64,000 nucleotides of DNA, from NCBI RefSeq assembly GCF_004117935.1, contig NZ_SDOY01000086.1, positions 1-64,000 on the forward strand. The letters are read 5' to 3'. Each line of letters opens with the position of its first letter. The first letter of the stretch is position 1. Both the position numbers and the translations under genes were made by a program. Source of the stretch: Streptomyces roseicoloratus (lineage in GTDB: Bacteria > Actinomycetota > Actinomycetes > Streptomycetales > Streptomycetaceae). Below, in pieces: positions 34,877 through 45,372 of this stretch. A model generated the notes under the pieces. It was not told the DNA's origin. It did no database searches and saw nothing but the letters and a program-made list of their open reading frames with translations.

Positions 34877-36034
34877 TCACCCCACGCGCCGCGCACCGGC
34901 GGACGGCACTGCGCCGAAGACCCCGGGCGCCCCGAACCCCGCGTCCCGGAAGGCCTTTCCGAGGGCATCGGCCACGTCCTCGGCGAGCCCGTCCTCCACC
35001 AGCACCACGGCGGAACCCCCGAACCCGCCCCCTGTCATCCGCGCCCCCAGCGCGCCCGCCGCCACGGCCGTCTCGACCGCGAGGTCCAACTCGGGGCAGG
35101 ACACCCGCAGGTCGTCCCGCAGCGAGGCGTGCCCCTCGACGAGGAGCGGTCCCACCGCGCGCGGGTCGCCGGCGTCCAGGAGGGCGATCGTCCGCGCCAC
35201 GCGGTCGTTGTCGGAGACGACGTGCCGGACGTAGCGACGAACCGTTTCGTCGGTCAAACGCGCGAGCGCGGCGGGCAGATGCTCGACGTCCACGTCACGC
35301 AGCGCGCGCACGCCGAGCGCCCGCGCACCCGCTTCGCACCCGGCGCGCCGCTCCGCGTACGCGCCGTCCCCGAGGGCGTGCTTGACCCGGGTGTCGACGA
35401 CGAGCAGCCGCAGCCCCACGGCCGCGAGGTCGAACGGCACCTGCCGGTACGACAGGTCGCGCGTGTCCAGGAACAGCGCGTGTCCCTCGGCGGCGCACGC
35501 CGAGGCCATCTGGTCCATGATTCCGCACGGCACGCCGACGAACGCGTTCTCGGCGCGCTGCGCGGTCCGGGCGAGCTCGGGCCCGGAGAGCCCGAGCCCG
35601 TACAACTCGCTCAGCGCGAGCGCGGTGACGACCTCGAGGGCGGCCGACGAGGAGAGCCCGGCGCCCGTGGGCACGGTCGAGGCCAGGTGCACGTCGGCGC
35701 CGCCGACCTCGTGCCCGGCCTCCCGCAGCGCCCACACGACACCCGCCGGGTACGCCGCCCAGCCACCCGCCGCGGTGTCCGGCCGCCCCGGTGCGAGCCC
35801 CGCGACGTCGAGCCGGACGACCCCGCCGGGGACGTCCGCGGAGTGCAGCCGCAGCACGCCGTCGTCCCGGCGGGACACCGCGGCCACGGCCGTGTGCGGC
35901 AGAGCCGACGGCAGGACGAAGCCCTCGTTGAAGTCGGTGTACTCACCGATCAGGTTGACCCGTCCGGGCGCCGCCCAGACCCCGTCGGGGGCGGTCCCGT
36001 ACAGCTCGCCGAACTCCGCCGCGACACCGCTCAT
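34877..36034 (-). CDS. galK: Galactokinase
   Basis: 385 residues. GHMP kinase: galactose-binding GRVNLIGEYTDFNEGFVLP, ATP loop PTGAGLSSSAALEV and motif III GARMTGGGFGGSAV. It phosphorylates galactose at C1 in the Leloir pathway. Last gene of galT-galE-galK; the ATG is 3 nt after the galE stop. Confidence 0.97.
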   Translation of the reverse strand: MSGVAAEFGELYGTAPDGVWAAPGRVNLIGEYTDFNEGFVLPSALPHTAVAAVSRRDDGVLRLHSADVPGGVVRLDVAGLAPGRPDTAAGGWAAYPAGVVWALREAGHEVGGADVHLASTVPTGAGLSSSAALEVVTALALSELYGLGLSGPELARTAQRAENAFVGVPCGIMDQMASACAAEGHALFLDTRDLSYRQVPFDLAAVGLRLLVVDTRVKHALGDGAYAERRAGCEAGARALGVRALRDVDVEHLPAALARLTDETVRRYVRHVVSDNDRVARTIALLDAGDPRAVGPLLVEGHASLRDDLRVSCPELDLAVETAVAAGALGARMTGGGFGGSAVVLVEDGLAEDVADALGKAFRDAGFGAPGVFGAVPSAGARRVG

Positions 36035-36037
36035 CCG

Positions 36038-37000
36038 TTACGCCTGCTCCTTCTTCCGCGCGAACGCCCACGCGTCCTCGACGATGGCCGCCAGATCCGG
36101 GCGGGACGGGGTCCAGCCGAGCCGCTCGCGCGCGGCCTCGGCGGAGGCGACGAGCACGGCCGGGTCACCGGCGCGGCGCTCCGCCATGACCTCGGGCACC
36201 GGGTGGCCGGTGACCTTGCGGACGGTCTCGACGACCTCGCGCACGGAGAAGCCGTTGCCGTTGCCGAGGTTGCAGATCAGGTGCTCGCCGGGCGTCATCG
36301 CGTCGAGGGCCAGCAGATGGGCCTCGGCGAGGTCGGCGACGTGGATGTAGTCGCGGACGCAGGTGCCGTCGGGCGTCGGGTAGTCGTCGCCGTAGACGTT
36401 GATGGCCTCGCGCCTGCCGAGCGCCACCTGGAGGACCAGCGGGATGAGGTGCGACTCGGGGTCGTGCCGCTCGCCGCACTCCTTGTAGGCGCCGGCGACG
36501 TTGAAGTAGCGCAGCGAGACGGCGGCGAGACCGTGCGCGGCGCACTCGCCGGTGATCATGTGGTCGACGGCGAGCTTGGTCGCGCCGTACGGGTTGGTCG
36601 GCGCGGTCGGCGCGGACTCGGTGATCGGCACGGTCTCCGGCTCGCCGTACGTGGCGGCCGTGGACGAGAAGACGAGCTTGCGCACGCCGGCCTCGCGCAT
36701 GGCGGCGATCAGCGCCATGGTGCCGCGCACGTTGTTGTCCCAGTACTTCTCGGGCCTGGCGACGGACTCGCCGACCTGCGAGAAGGCGGCGAAGTGCAGC
36801 ACGCCGTCGTACGAGGCGTCGAGCCAGCGCGCGGCGTCCTGGATGCGGCCCTCGACGAACGCTGCGCCGGCGGGCACGCCCTCGCGGAATCCGGTGGAGA
36901 GGTCGTCGAGGACGGTGACCTCGTGCCCCGCCTCCAGCAGGTGGGCGGCGACCGTGCTGCCCACATAGCCGGCTCCGCCCGTCACCAGGTACTTACTCAA
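36038..37000 (-). CDS. galE: UDP-glucose 4-epimerase
   Basis: 320 residues from a TTG start at 37000 that overlaps the galT stop as TTGA; no other start fits, since [20 protein letters not shown] is already the beta-1/NAD loop. Catalytic [16 protein letters not shown] and the RYFNVAGA segment are present. Interconverts UDP-Gal and UDP-Glc. The rare start plus overlap implies strict coupling to galT. Confidence 0.96.
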   Translation of the reverse strand: MSKYLVTGGAGYVGSTVAAHLLEAGHEVTVLDDLSTGFREGVPAGAAFVEGRIQDAARWLDASYDGVLHFAAFSQVGESVARPEKYWDNNVRGTMALIAAMREAGVRKLVFSSTAATYGEPETVPITESAPTAPTNPYGATKLAVDHMITGECAAHGLAAVSLRYFNVAGAYKECGERHDPESHLIPLVLQVALGRREAINVYGDDYPTPDGTCVRDYIHVADLAEAHLLALDAMTPGEHLICNLGNGNGFSVREVVETVRKVTGHPVPEVMAERRAGDPAVLVASAEAARERLGWTPSRPDLAAIVEDAWAFARKKEQA

Positions 37001-38037
37001 CTGCTTGCCACCTCTCGGAGTCTGTCGGCCGCGGACTCCGGCGACACGTCGTTCATGAACGCGCCCATGCCGGATTCGGTGCCCGCGAGGTACTTCAGCT
37101 TGCCAGAGGCGCGGCGGACGGTGAAAAGCTCCAGGTGCAGCGCGAACTCGTCGCGGCCGGGGCCGGTGACCGGCGCCTGGTGCCAGGCGGCGATGTACGG
37201 CGTCGGCGGCCGGCCGGGGCCGAAGATCCGGTCGAAGCGCCGCAGGAGTTCCAGGTAGATCCGGGGGAACTCGGCGCGGGCCGCCGCGTCGAGGCCGGTG
37301 AGGTCGGCGACCCGCCGGTGCGGGTAGAGGTGCACCTCGTACGGCCAGCGGGCGGCGTACGGCACGAAGGCGGTCCAGTGCTCGCCGGCCAGGACCACCC
37401 GCTCCGCGGCCCGCTCGCGCGCCAGCACGTCGTCGAAGAGGTTGCGGCCGGTGCGGGCGCGGTGGACGAGGGCGTTGCGCAGCATGGCCGCGGTGCGCGG
37501 GGTGACGGTGGGGAAGGCGTAGATCTGGCCGTGCGGGTGGGCGAGTGTGACGCCGATCTCGGTGCCGCGGTTCTCGAAGCAGTAGACCTGCTCGACGCCG
37601 CCGCGGGCGGAGAGTTCGGCGGTGCGGTCGGTCCAGGCGGCGAGGACGAGGGCGGCCCGCTCCTCGGTCAGGTCGGCGAAGGACGCCTCGTGGTCGGAGG
37701 TGAAGCAGACGACCTCGCAGCGCCCGTTGTCGCCGGAGAGCGACGGGAAGCGGTTCTCGAAGACGGCGACCTCGTAGTCCGGGGCCGGGATCTCGCTCTG
37801 CCAGGCCTCCGTGGAGGGGCACAGCGGACAGCTGTCGGCCGGCGGGTGGTGGATGCGGCCCTGCCGGTGCGAGGCGATGGCGACGCTCTCGTCGAGCAGC
37901 GGGTCGTGCCGGATCTCGGAGGCGGACGCCACGGGGTCGAGCGTCCGCCGGTCGACGGCGTCGCGGACGGTGCCGTCGTGCGCGTCGAAGTAGAGGAGCT
38001 CACGCCCGTCGGCGAGGCGGGTGACGGTCTTCTTCAC
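36997..38037 (-). CDS. galT: Galactose-1-phosphate uridylyltransferase
   Basis: 346 residues from the GTG at 38037. Zn motif CPLCPS, nucleotide-binding ENRFPSLSG, and catalytic [12 protein letters not shown] (HPH). First gene of the galactose operon, whose promoter lies in the repeat-bearing leader just upstream. Confidence 0.96.
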   Translation of the reverse strand: MKKTVTRLADGRELLYFDAHDGTVRDAVDRRTLDPVASASEIRHDPLLDESVAIASHRQGRIHHPPADSCPLCPSTEAWQSEIPAPDYEVAVFENRFPSLSGDNGRCEVVCFTSDHEASFADLTEERAALVLAAWTDRTAELSARGGVEQVYCFENRGTEIGVTLAHPHGQIYAFPTVTPRTAAMLRNALVHRARTGRNLFDDVLARERAAERVVLAGEHWTAFVPYAARWPYEVHLYPHRRVADLTGLDAAARAEFPRIYLELLRRFDRIFGPGRPPTPYIAAWHQAPVTGPGRDEFALHLELFTVRRASGKLKYLAGTESGMGAFMNDVSPESAADRLREVASS

Positions 38038-38067
38038 GAGGGGCCTTCTCGGGGAACGGGGGCTTCC

Positions 38068-38116
38068 ATCGAACAGAACCACCCACAACAAACCACAATC
38101 GAACATCGAAGGTCAA
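38068..38116 (-). promoter_or_regulatory. gal operon promoter region with ATCGAACA repeats
   Basis: ATCGAACA occurs at 38068-38075 and 38098-38105 (30 bp apart), with a third partial copy ATCGAAGG at 38105-38112. On the minus strand TTGACC (38116-38111) is a -35 candidate, but no good -10 is visible at 17-18 bp. The AT-rich direct repeats suit operator-controlled galactose induction. Confidence 0.5.
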
Positions 38117-38160
38117 CACCCCTCGCCACGCGCCCCCGCGTGGTGTCATCCGTGGGAGTC

Positions 38161-38206
38161 GGCCGGAAGCCGGCCGGAATCACCATCGGGCCGGAAGCCG
38201 GCCGGA
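38161..38206. repeat. Two 28-bp tandem hairpin-forming units
   Basis: GGCCGGAAGCCGGCCGGA starts at 38161 and again at 38189. Each copy contains GGCCGG-AAG-CCGGCC, a 6-bp stem with a 3-nt loop. It lies between galT and the downstream regulator gene and may serve as terminator for the latter (minus strand). Confidence 0.7.
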
Positions 38207-38248
38207 GTCATCAGGGATCGGCCGGCCCGGTGCCGGGACGCTCCGCCG

Positions 38249-38923
38249 TTACGCCCGCTGCACCGGCACCCGGTCGAGCAGCCCCGTCCGCGCCGCCAGC
38301 GCCGCCGCCTCCAGGCGGGAACCGACGCCCAGCTTCATCAGCACCCGCTGCACATGGGTGCGCGCGGTGCTCGGCGCGATCGCCATGCCCGCCGCGATCA
38401 GCCGGGTGTCCTCGCCCTCCGCCACCCGGACCAGGACCTCCGCCTCGCGCGGCGTGAGCAGCCGCAGCAGCCGCTGGCCCTCGTCGTCGGGCTGCGCCGC
38501 CGGGTTCAGGAGCTCCGCGAAGGCGCCCTGGATCAGCTGCGGCGCCACCGCCGCCTCACCCGCCCGCGCCTTCACCAGGGCCCGCTCGACGCCCTCGATC
38601 CGCTCGTCGTGCCGCACGTATCCCGAGGCGCCGGCCGCGAAGGCCGCCGCGATCCCGCGCGGCGAGGGCACCGGGCCGAGCACGACCACCGCCACCTGCG
38701 GCCGCTCGCGCTTGATCCGGACGACCGGGTCGAAGGTGCCCGGCTCCGCGGGCGCCGCCGTGCCGAGCAGACAGACCTCCGGCGCGCGGCTCACCACCAG
38801 CTCCGCGGCCCCCGCCACCGGCGCCGCCGCGGCGAGCACCCGGTGCCCCCGCAGCTTCAGCGCCGAGGCGAGCGCCTCCGCGTGCAGTCGGTGGTCGTCG
38901 ACCACCATGAGCCGTACGCCCAT
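38249..38923 (-). CDS. NarL-type regulator with degenerate receiver domain
   Basis: 224 residues from the ATG at 38923 (GGGGGAGGA upstream). The receiver start VRLMVVDDHRLHAEAL keeps Asp9/Asp10. The phospho-acceptor position reads CLLGTAAPAEPG with Gly54 in place of Asp, and the conserved Lys is replaced (GYVRHDE). A complete LuxR HTH follows (LTPREAEVLVRVAEGEDTRL, APSTARTHVQRVLMKLGVGS). It is probably phosphorylation-independent, an atypical regulator. Monocistronic. Confidence 0.92.
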   Translation of the reverse strand: MGVRLMVVDDHRLHAEALASALKLRGHRVLAAAAPVAGAAELVVSRAPEVCLLGTAAPAEPGTFDPVVRIKRERPQVAVVVLGPVPSPRGIAAAFAAGASGYVRHDERIEGVERALVKARAGEAAVAPQLIQGAFAELLNPAAQPDDEGQRLLRLLTPREAEVLVRVAEGEDTRLIAAGMAIAPSTARTHVQRVLMKLGVGSRLEAAALAARTGLLDRVPVQRA

Positions 38924-39096
38924 CGTTCCTCCCCCATCCCCGGGCCGGCCTTCCCCCGGCCACCCTCCCGGCAAGCTACACACTCCCCGCACACTCCCCC
39001 GCCCCGCTTTGCCCCAATCGCCGGGACACCCACGGGAAACGTCACCCGTCCGTGAACTCCCCGGGGAAGGCCCGGAAACGACCCGGAGACGACTGC

Positions 39097-39123
39097 GGGG
39101 CCCCTCCGGAAGAGAGGGACCCC
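39097..39123 (-). terminator. Terminator after the first PQQ-propeller gene
   Basis: GGGGCCCCTC (39097-39106) pairs with GAGGGACCCC (39114-39123), one mismatch, about 25 bp beyond the stop at 39149. The neighbouring CACGGTCACCGTG (39123-39135) is a second small palindrome. Confidence 0.65.
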
Positions 39124-39148
39124 ACGGTCACCGTGACGCGGCCGGCGG

Positions 39149-41017
39149 TCAGCCGGTCGTCCTGAAGCTCATCGCCAGGTACGACTTCAGGTAGGAGGAG
39201 GTCTCCTTCCTCGTCTTGCTGACGAGGCGCTGCGAGACGAAGAACCGTCCGTTCTCGTAGCGGTACTCGGCGCCGACCGAGCTGAAGCTCGTCTCGGCGG
39301 ACCGGGTGTCCTTGTCCGACGGGTTCTCCATGAGCAGCGTGGGCTCCATGGTGCCGCCGTCAATCGAGACGATCTGCCCGCCCTTGGCGTAGGGGGGCCA
39401 CTTGTACGCGATGATGTTGCCGCCGTCCATGCGCAGCGGGATGAGGGTGTAGCCGTCACCCGCGTCGGACTTGCTCGGCGCCAGCTGGCCGGTGTTCAGG
39501 TCGAAGGCGACGATCTCGTTGGTCTCGTCGCTGTACTCGCCCGTGCTGCCCTCGTGCTCCTCGGTCGGGACGTAGAGCCGGTTGTTGCCGACGACGACCC
39601 CCGAGCAGGACTCGACCGTCGAGCGGCAGCGGGCCGCGTAGCGGTCGGCGTCCGCCGTGATCTTCGCCTTCAGCTTGCCGGTCTTCTCGTCGATGGAGAA
39701 GAAGTCCGAGATGTTGCTGCCGTCGCCGGCGGTCTCGCCGACGTCGGCCGCGACCACCAGCGGCTTGGCGGAGACGACGGCCGCCCCGTCGACGCCCGGC
39801 GGCATCTTGAACTGCGAGATCGGCGCGCCGGTCGTCGGGTTGAGGTTCTGGATGGTCACGGTCTCGTTGTCGGTCGGCCCGCACCTGCGCACGGCGACCA
39901 GGCCGCCCTCGCCACCGCCGTAACCGAGGTCCTTGCACTGCCCGGCGTTGGGCTGCGGCTTCCAGCGCACGTTGCCGTTGGCCAGGTCGAAGGCGGCGCC
40001 ACCGTCCCAGCCGCCGGCCGCCACGGTCTGGCCGTGCACCGTGACCTCGTCGAACGTCAGCTTCTTGTCACCGGCGTTGGCCCCGCCGATCGACGCTGAC
40101 CACACCAGCTTGCCGGTGGACAGGTCGAGCAGACCCACCTCGGTGCACGGCTGGATGTAGCGCGGCGGGGTCCGCTTGGCGGCCTCGAAGAGCACCGGCA
40201 CCTTGTGGTCGGCCGTCATGTGGCGCGAGGCACCACAGACCTGGCCGGTCAGCGGGATGGTCCACAGGACCGTTCCCTTGTCCAGGTCGTAGCCGACGAC
40301 CGAGTCGACGCCCGGCTTCACGTACGCCTTGTCGGTGATCCAGGAGCCCGTGACGTCGGTGATGTCCGGGACGGTCGGCAGGTCGAGCTTGAACGACACG
40401 GCGGACTTCGGGTTCGCCGGGGCCTTCTCCTTGCCGCCCCCGCCGACGCCGTCGCCCTTGCCGCCGTCCTGGCCGGCGCTCGCGGCGCCGGAACTTCCGC
40501 CGGCCTTGTCGGTCTTGTCGTCACCGCCGGAGTTCGCGTACCAGATGCCGCCGCCGACGATCAGCGCGACGGCCACGACCGCCGCGATGACGATCTGCAT
40601 CTGCGCGGACAGCTTCCCGCCGCCCGGGGCCGCCGGAGGCGTCTGCTGGACCTGCGGGTACTGCGGCTGCGTCGGGTAGCCGTACGGCGGCTGCTGCGGC
40701 TGCTGGTACTGCGGCTGGCCGTACTGCTGCTGCGGCTGGCCGTAGTCCTGCGCCTGCGTGGGCGGCTGCTGCGGGTAGCCGTAGTCCTGCGCCTGAGCCG
40801 GCTGCTGCTGCTGCGGATACCCGTACGGCTGCTGCGCGGGCGGCTGGACCGACGGCTGCTGCGGCTGCGTGGGCGGCTGCTGCGGGTAGCCGTACGGCGG
40901 CTGGGCCGGCGGTGGCGTCGGCGCGCCGAAGCCCCCGGGCGGAGGGTCCTGCGGCGCGCCGAACCCGCCCGGAGGAGGCCCTGGGGGCTGGTTCGGCGGG
41001 GGCGGCGGCTGCGTCAT
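39149..41017 (-). CDS. Membrane-anchored PQQ-like beta-propeller protein, Pro/Gln-rich N-terminus
   Basis: 622 residues. The cytoplasmic N-terminal ~135 residues are PPYGYPQQ-type repeats. One membrane span (MQIVIAAVVAVALIVGGGIW) follows, then a Ser/Gly linker and a ~430-residue extracytoplasmic propeller with repeats such as LDLSTGKLVWSASI and YDLDKGTVLWTIPL (PQQ/quinoprotein-type blades). No enzyme motif seen; likely sensing or scaffold. It is tandem with a paralogue at 41127. Transcribed away from the regulator at 38249. Confidence 0.85.
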   Translation of the reverse strand: MTQPPPPPNQPPGPPPGGFGAPQDPPPGGFGAPTPPPAQPPYGYPQQPPTQPQQPSVQPPAQQPYGYPQQQQPAQAQDYGYPQQPPTQAQDYGQPQQQYGQPQYQQPQQPPYGYPTQPQYPQVQQTPPAAPGGGKLSAQMQIVIAAVVAVALIVGGGIWYANSGGDDKTDKAGGSSGAASAGQDGGKGDGVGGGGKEKAPANPKSAVSFKLDLPTVPDITDVTGSWITDKAYVKPGVDSVVGYDLDKGTVLWTIPLTGQVCGASRHMTADHKVPVLFEAAKRTPPRYIQPCTEVGLLDLSTGKLVWSASIGGANAGDKKLTFDEVTVHGQTVAAGGWDGGAAFDLANGNVRWKPQPNAGQCKDLGYGGGEGGLVAVRRCGPTDNETVTIQNLNPTTGAPISQFKMPPGVDGAAVVSAKPLVVAADVGETAGDGSNISDFFSIDEKTGKLKAKITADADRYAARCRSTVESCSGVVVGNNRLYVPTEEHEGSTGEYSDETNEIVAFDLNTGQLAPSKSDAGDGYTLIPLRMDGGNIIAYKWPPYAKGGQIVSIDGGTMEPTLLMENPSDKDTRSAETSFSSVGAEYRYENGRFFVSQRLVSKTRKETSSYLKSYLAMSFRTTG

Positions 41018-41081
41018 GACGTGGATACCTCGGTCGGATCGGGAAGGGGGCGGGGCGTACGGGACGGGCGGGGCGTACGGG

Positions 41082-41120
41082 CCGTGACGGCCCGCGCGCT
41101 CGCGGCGCGGGCCGTCACGG
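41082..41120 (-). terminator. Terminator between the two propeller genes
   Basis: A 16-bp perfect stem (CCGTGACGGCCCGCGC with its complement at 41105-41120), 7-nt loop, 6 bp after the upstream paralogue stop. The two paralogues are therefore likely separate transcripts. Confidence 0.85.
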
Positions 41121-41126
41121 GGTGGG

Positions 41127-42929
41127 TCACTTGCCGTACGCCATCATCGTCTTGGTCTCCTTCTCCGCCTTGTCGTTGCTGGCGGAGACCCGGCCGGCCG
41201 CGATCACGAACGAGCCGTTCGCGTACGCGTACCTGGCAGAGAAGAAGGAGCTCTCCAGCGACGAGACGGCGGCCTGGTGCTGGAGCAGCGTCTTCGGGGC
41301 GCCGCCCGTCGGAGCGATGGTCGCGACCGCGCCGCCGGTGTCGTAGCGCGGCTCGACGTAGACCAGGACGTCGGAGCCCTCCATGCGCAGCGGGGTCATC
41401 TGCTGCTCACCGGGCGCCTTGGAACGCCACTTCTCCTTGCCGTTGCCGAGGTCGAAGGCGACGACCTCGTTGGGCGTGCCGTAGGAGGTGTCGGTCGCCA
41501 TGTAGAAGGTGTTCTGGTCGGCGGCGACGCCGGTGCAGCCCGAGAGGTTCTTGCCGAAGATGACGAAGGTGCCGCCGCAGCGCGGGGCGAACTTGTCCTT
41601 GCCGCCCTGGATCTGCGAGCGCATCCTGCCGTCGGCGGTGAGGGAGAAGATCGCCCACTTCTTCTGCTCGCGCTGGGTGGCGGAGACCACCAGCGGGTCG
41701 ACGGAGTAGACCTTGTCGACCTCCCACGTGGCCTGGAGCTTGAAGGTCCACTTGGCCTTGCCCGTGTTCGGGTCGACCTCGCTGACCTCGTGCTGCTCCT
41801 TGTTCACGTCGCCCGTGCGGCACTGGGAGGCGGCGATCAGCTTGGTGCTGCCGCCGGCGTACGCGTAGGGCTTGCAGCCGCTGGTGGGGCCGGTGAAGAG
41901 CTGACGGCCGTTGGTGAGCGAGAAGCCGTAGGCGGAGCTGGAGCCGGCCGCGGTGACCGTGTTGCCGCCGATGGCGAGGGTGTTGTCGGAGAAGGCGAAG
42001 AGGCCGGTCGGCTTGGGGATGGACTTCTTCCAGCCCGCCTTGCCGGTGTTGAGGTCGACCTGCTGCATCTCCAGGCACTTCCCCTTGTCGCCCGCGCTGT
42101 CCTTGTAGCCGAAGACCATGAGGCCGTTCGCGGACGGCTGCGGCGGGGCGGCGCACAGCTGGTTGGGCACGTCGATGTGCCACTTGCGGGAGCCGTCGGC
42201 GAGGCTGTAGCCGTCGATGCCCTTGTACATGGCCTTGACGACGGTGTCGCCGACGATCCAGGGGCCGTAGGCGTCGGCGCCGTTGCGCGGCAGGTCGACG
42301 TCGTTCTTGAGCAGCCAGGCGACCTTCGCCTCGCCGTCCTTGCGGCCGGAGTTGAGGTCCTCGGGGCCGCCGTCCTCGCCGTCGCCCTTGCCGTCGCCCT
42401 TGTCGACGGACGCGGTGGGCTTCGGCCCGGTGGAGGCGGAGTTGGTCGGCTGGGCGACCGGCTCCTTCTCCTCGTCGCCGCCGACCACGAACCAGGTGCC
42501 GAGGCCGATGACGAGCGCCGCGGCGACGGCCGCGCCGACGACGAGGCCGGGCTTGCCCTTGAACGGGTTCTTGCCGCCGCCTCCGGGGGCCGGCGGCATC
42601 GGGGCCGCCGGGTAGGAGCCGTACTGCCCCGGCTGCTGCCCGTACGGGCCGGGCTGCTGGCCGTAGGGGCCGGGCTGCTGCGGATAGCCGTACGGGCCCG
42701 GCTGCTGCGGGGCCTGCTGCGGATAGCCGTAGGGGCCGGGCTGCTGGGGCGCCTGCTGCGGGTATCCGTAGGGGCCGGGCTGCGCGGGCGGGGCCTGCGG
42801 CGGACCGGCCGGCGGAGCCTGCGGCGGTACGGGCGGAGCCTGCGGAGGCATCGGCGGGACGTTGGCCCCCGGGTTCGGGTCCGGCGCGCCGAAGCCTCCC
42901 GGCGGCTGGTTGCTGGGCGGCTGGGTCAT
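41127..42929 (-). CDS. Paralogous membrane-anchored PQQ-like beta-propeller protein
   Basis: 600 residues from the ATG at 42929 (AAGGGGGAAG upstream), choosing MTQPPSNQPPGG over the in-frame extension because the paralogue also begins MTQPP. Same layout: PGPYGYPQQAPQQ repeats, one span (GLVVGAAVAAALVIGLGTWF), a Thr/Asp-rich linker, propeller with VAFDLGNGKEKW and VDPNTGKAKWTF blades. The N-terminal repeats are DNA-level duplications of about 45 bp. Confidence 0.85.
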   Translation of the reverse strand: MTQPPSNQPPGGFGAPDPNPGANVPPMPPQAPPVPPQAPPAGPPQAPPAQPGPYGYPQQAPQQPGPYGYPQQAPQQPGPYGYPQQPGPYGQQPGPYGQQPGQYGSYPAAPMPPAPGGGGKNPFKGKPGLVVGAAVAAALVIGLGTWFVVGGDEEKEPVAQPTNSASTGPKPTASVDKGDGKGDGEDGGPEDLNSGRKDGEAKVAWLLKNDVDLPRNGADAYGPWIVGDTVVKAMYKGIDGYSLADGSRKWHIDVPNQLCAAPPQPSANGLMVFGYKDSAGDKGKCLEMQQVDLNTGKAGWKKSIPKPTGLFAFSDNTLAIGGNTVTAAGSSSAYGFSLTNGRQLFTGPTSGCKPYAYAGGSTKLIAASQCRTGDVNKEQHEVSEVDPNTGKAKWTFKLQATWEVDKVYSVDPLVVSATQREQKKWAIFSLTADGRMRSQIQGGKDKFAPRCGGTFVIFGKNLSGCTGVAADQNTFYMATDTSYGTPNEVVAFDLGNGKEKWRSKAPGEQQMTPLRMEGSDVLVYVEPRYDTGGAVATIAPTGGAPKTLLQHQAAVSSLESSFFSARYAYANGSFVIAAGRVSASNDKAEKETKTMMAYGK

Positions 42930-42993
42930 CAGCGCTTCCCCCTTGATGTGAGCGGGTTTTCTTTCTACCACTCACCCGCTGGCGCAAAAGTGA

Positions 42994-43026
42994 CCGGTCC
43001 GTCCCTTGTTCCCAAGGGAGGACCGG
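42994..43026 (-). terminator. Terminator after the ABC-F gene
   Basis: Stem CCGGTCC + TCCCTTG against CAAGGGA + GGACCGG with a 1-nt bulge and 4-nt loop. On the minus strand it is followed by TCACTTTTG. Confidence 0.9.
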
Positions 43027-43063
43027 CCCGTGATGCCACCGTTACGCGTCCTCTACGACATCT

Positions 43064-44869
<1,806 letters not shown>

Positions 44870-44952
44870 TTCACTCCTGTACCGGGGGATCGGACGAGGT
44901 CCAGGGTAGACGGCGGAACCGACGGAGCGACGCGGTCACTCTTGGTGAGGAC

Positions 44953-45372
44953 ATGATCGGGAACCGGCGGCCACCGTGGACGGCAGGCCACAGGATCCCG
45001 CCCCTGGGAGGAACCACGACCGCCGAGCCGGCGACCGGGCCGACCAGCGGGCCGGCTCCCGAAGGGCCGGTGCCTCCTCCCGAGGGCTGGACGGTGGACG
45101 ACCCGGACACCCTGCCCACCCGACTCCGCGTCACGGGACCGCGACACCAAAAGCCCCACAAGTACGCGGCGGCCGGCATCCGGCACTTCTGGCTCGTGGA
45201 GACGGAGGGCGACGACCACCACCCGGTCGTCCGGGTCTACGAGCTCGACCCGGTCGACAAGGCCTACACCTGCAGCGGCACCCACCGCGACCGGCTGAAG
45301 CCGGGAGTCCCCTTCGACATCGCCATCGACATCGACATCGCCATCGACCTCACCGAGTTCGACGAGAGGTGA
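44953..45372 (+). pseudogene. Uma2-family endonuclease remnant with internal deletion
   Basis: The open frame of 139 residues contains PPEGWTVDDPDTLP, the N-terminal Uma2 (PD-(D/E)xK-like restriction endonuclease fold) signature. It then jumps within about 15 residues to KYAAAGIRHFWLVETEG ... VVRVYELD ... GTHRDRLKPGVPFDI, the family C-terminus. The ~90-residue middle with the catalytic core is missing. The end carries GACATCGCCATC micro-repeats, and the last 23 bp overlap the convergent acyltransferase gene. Confidence 0.75.
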
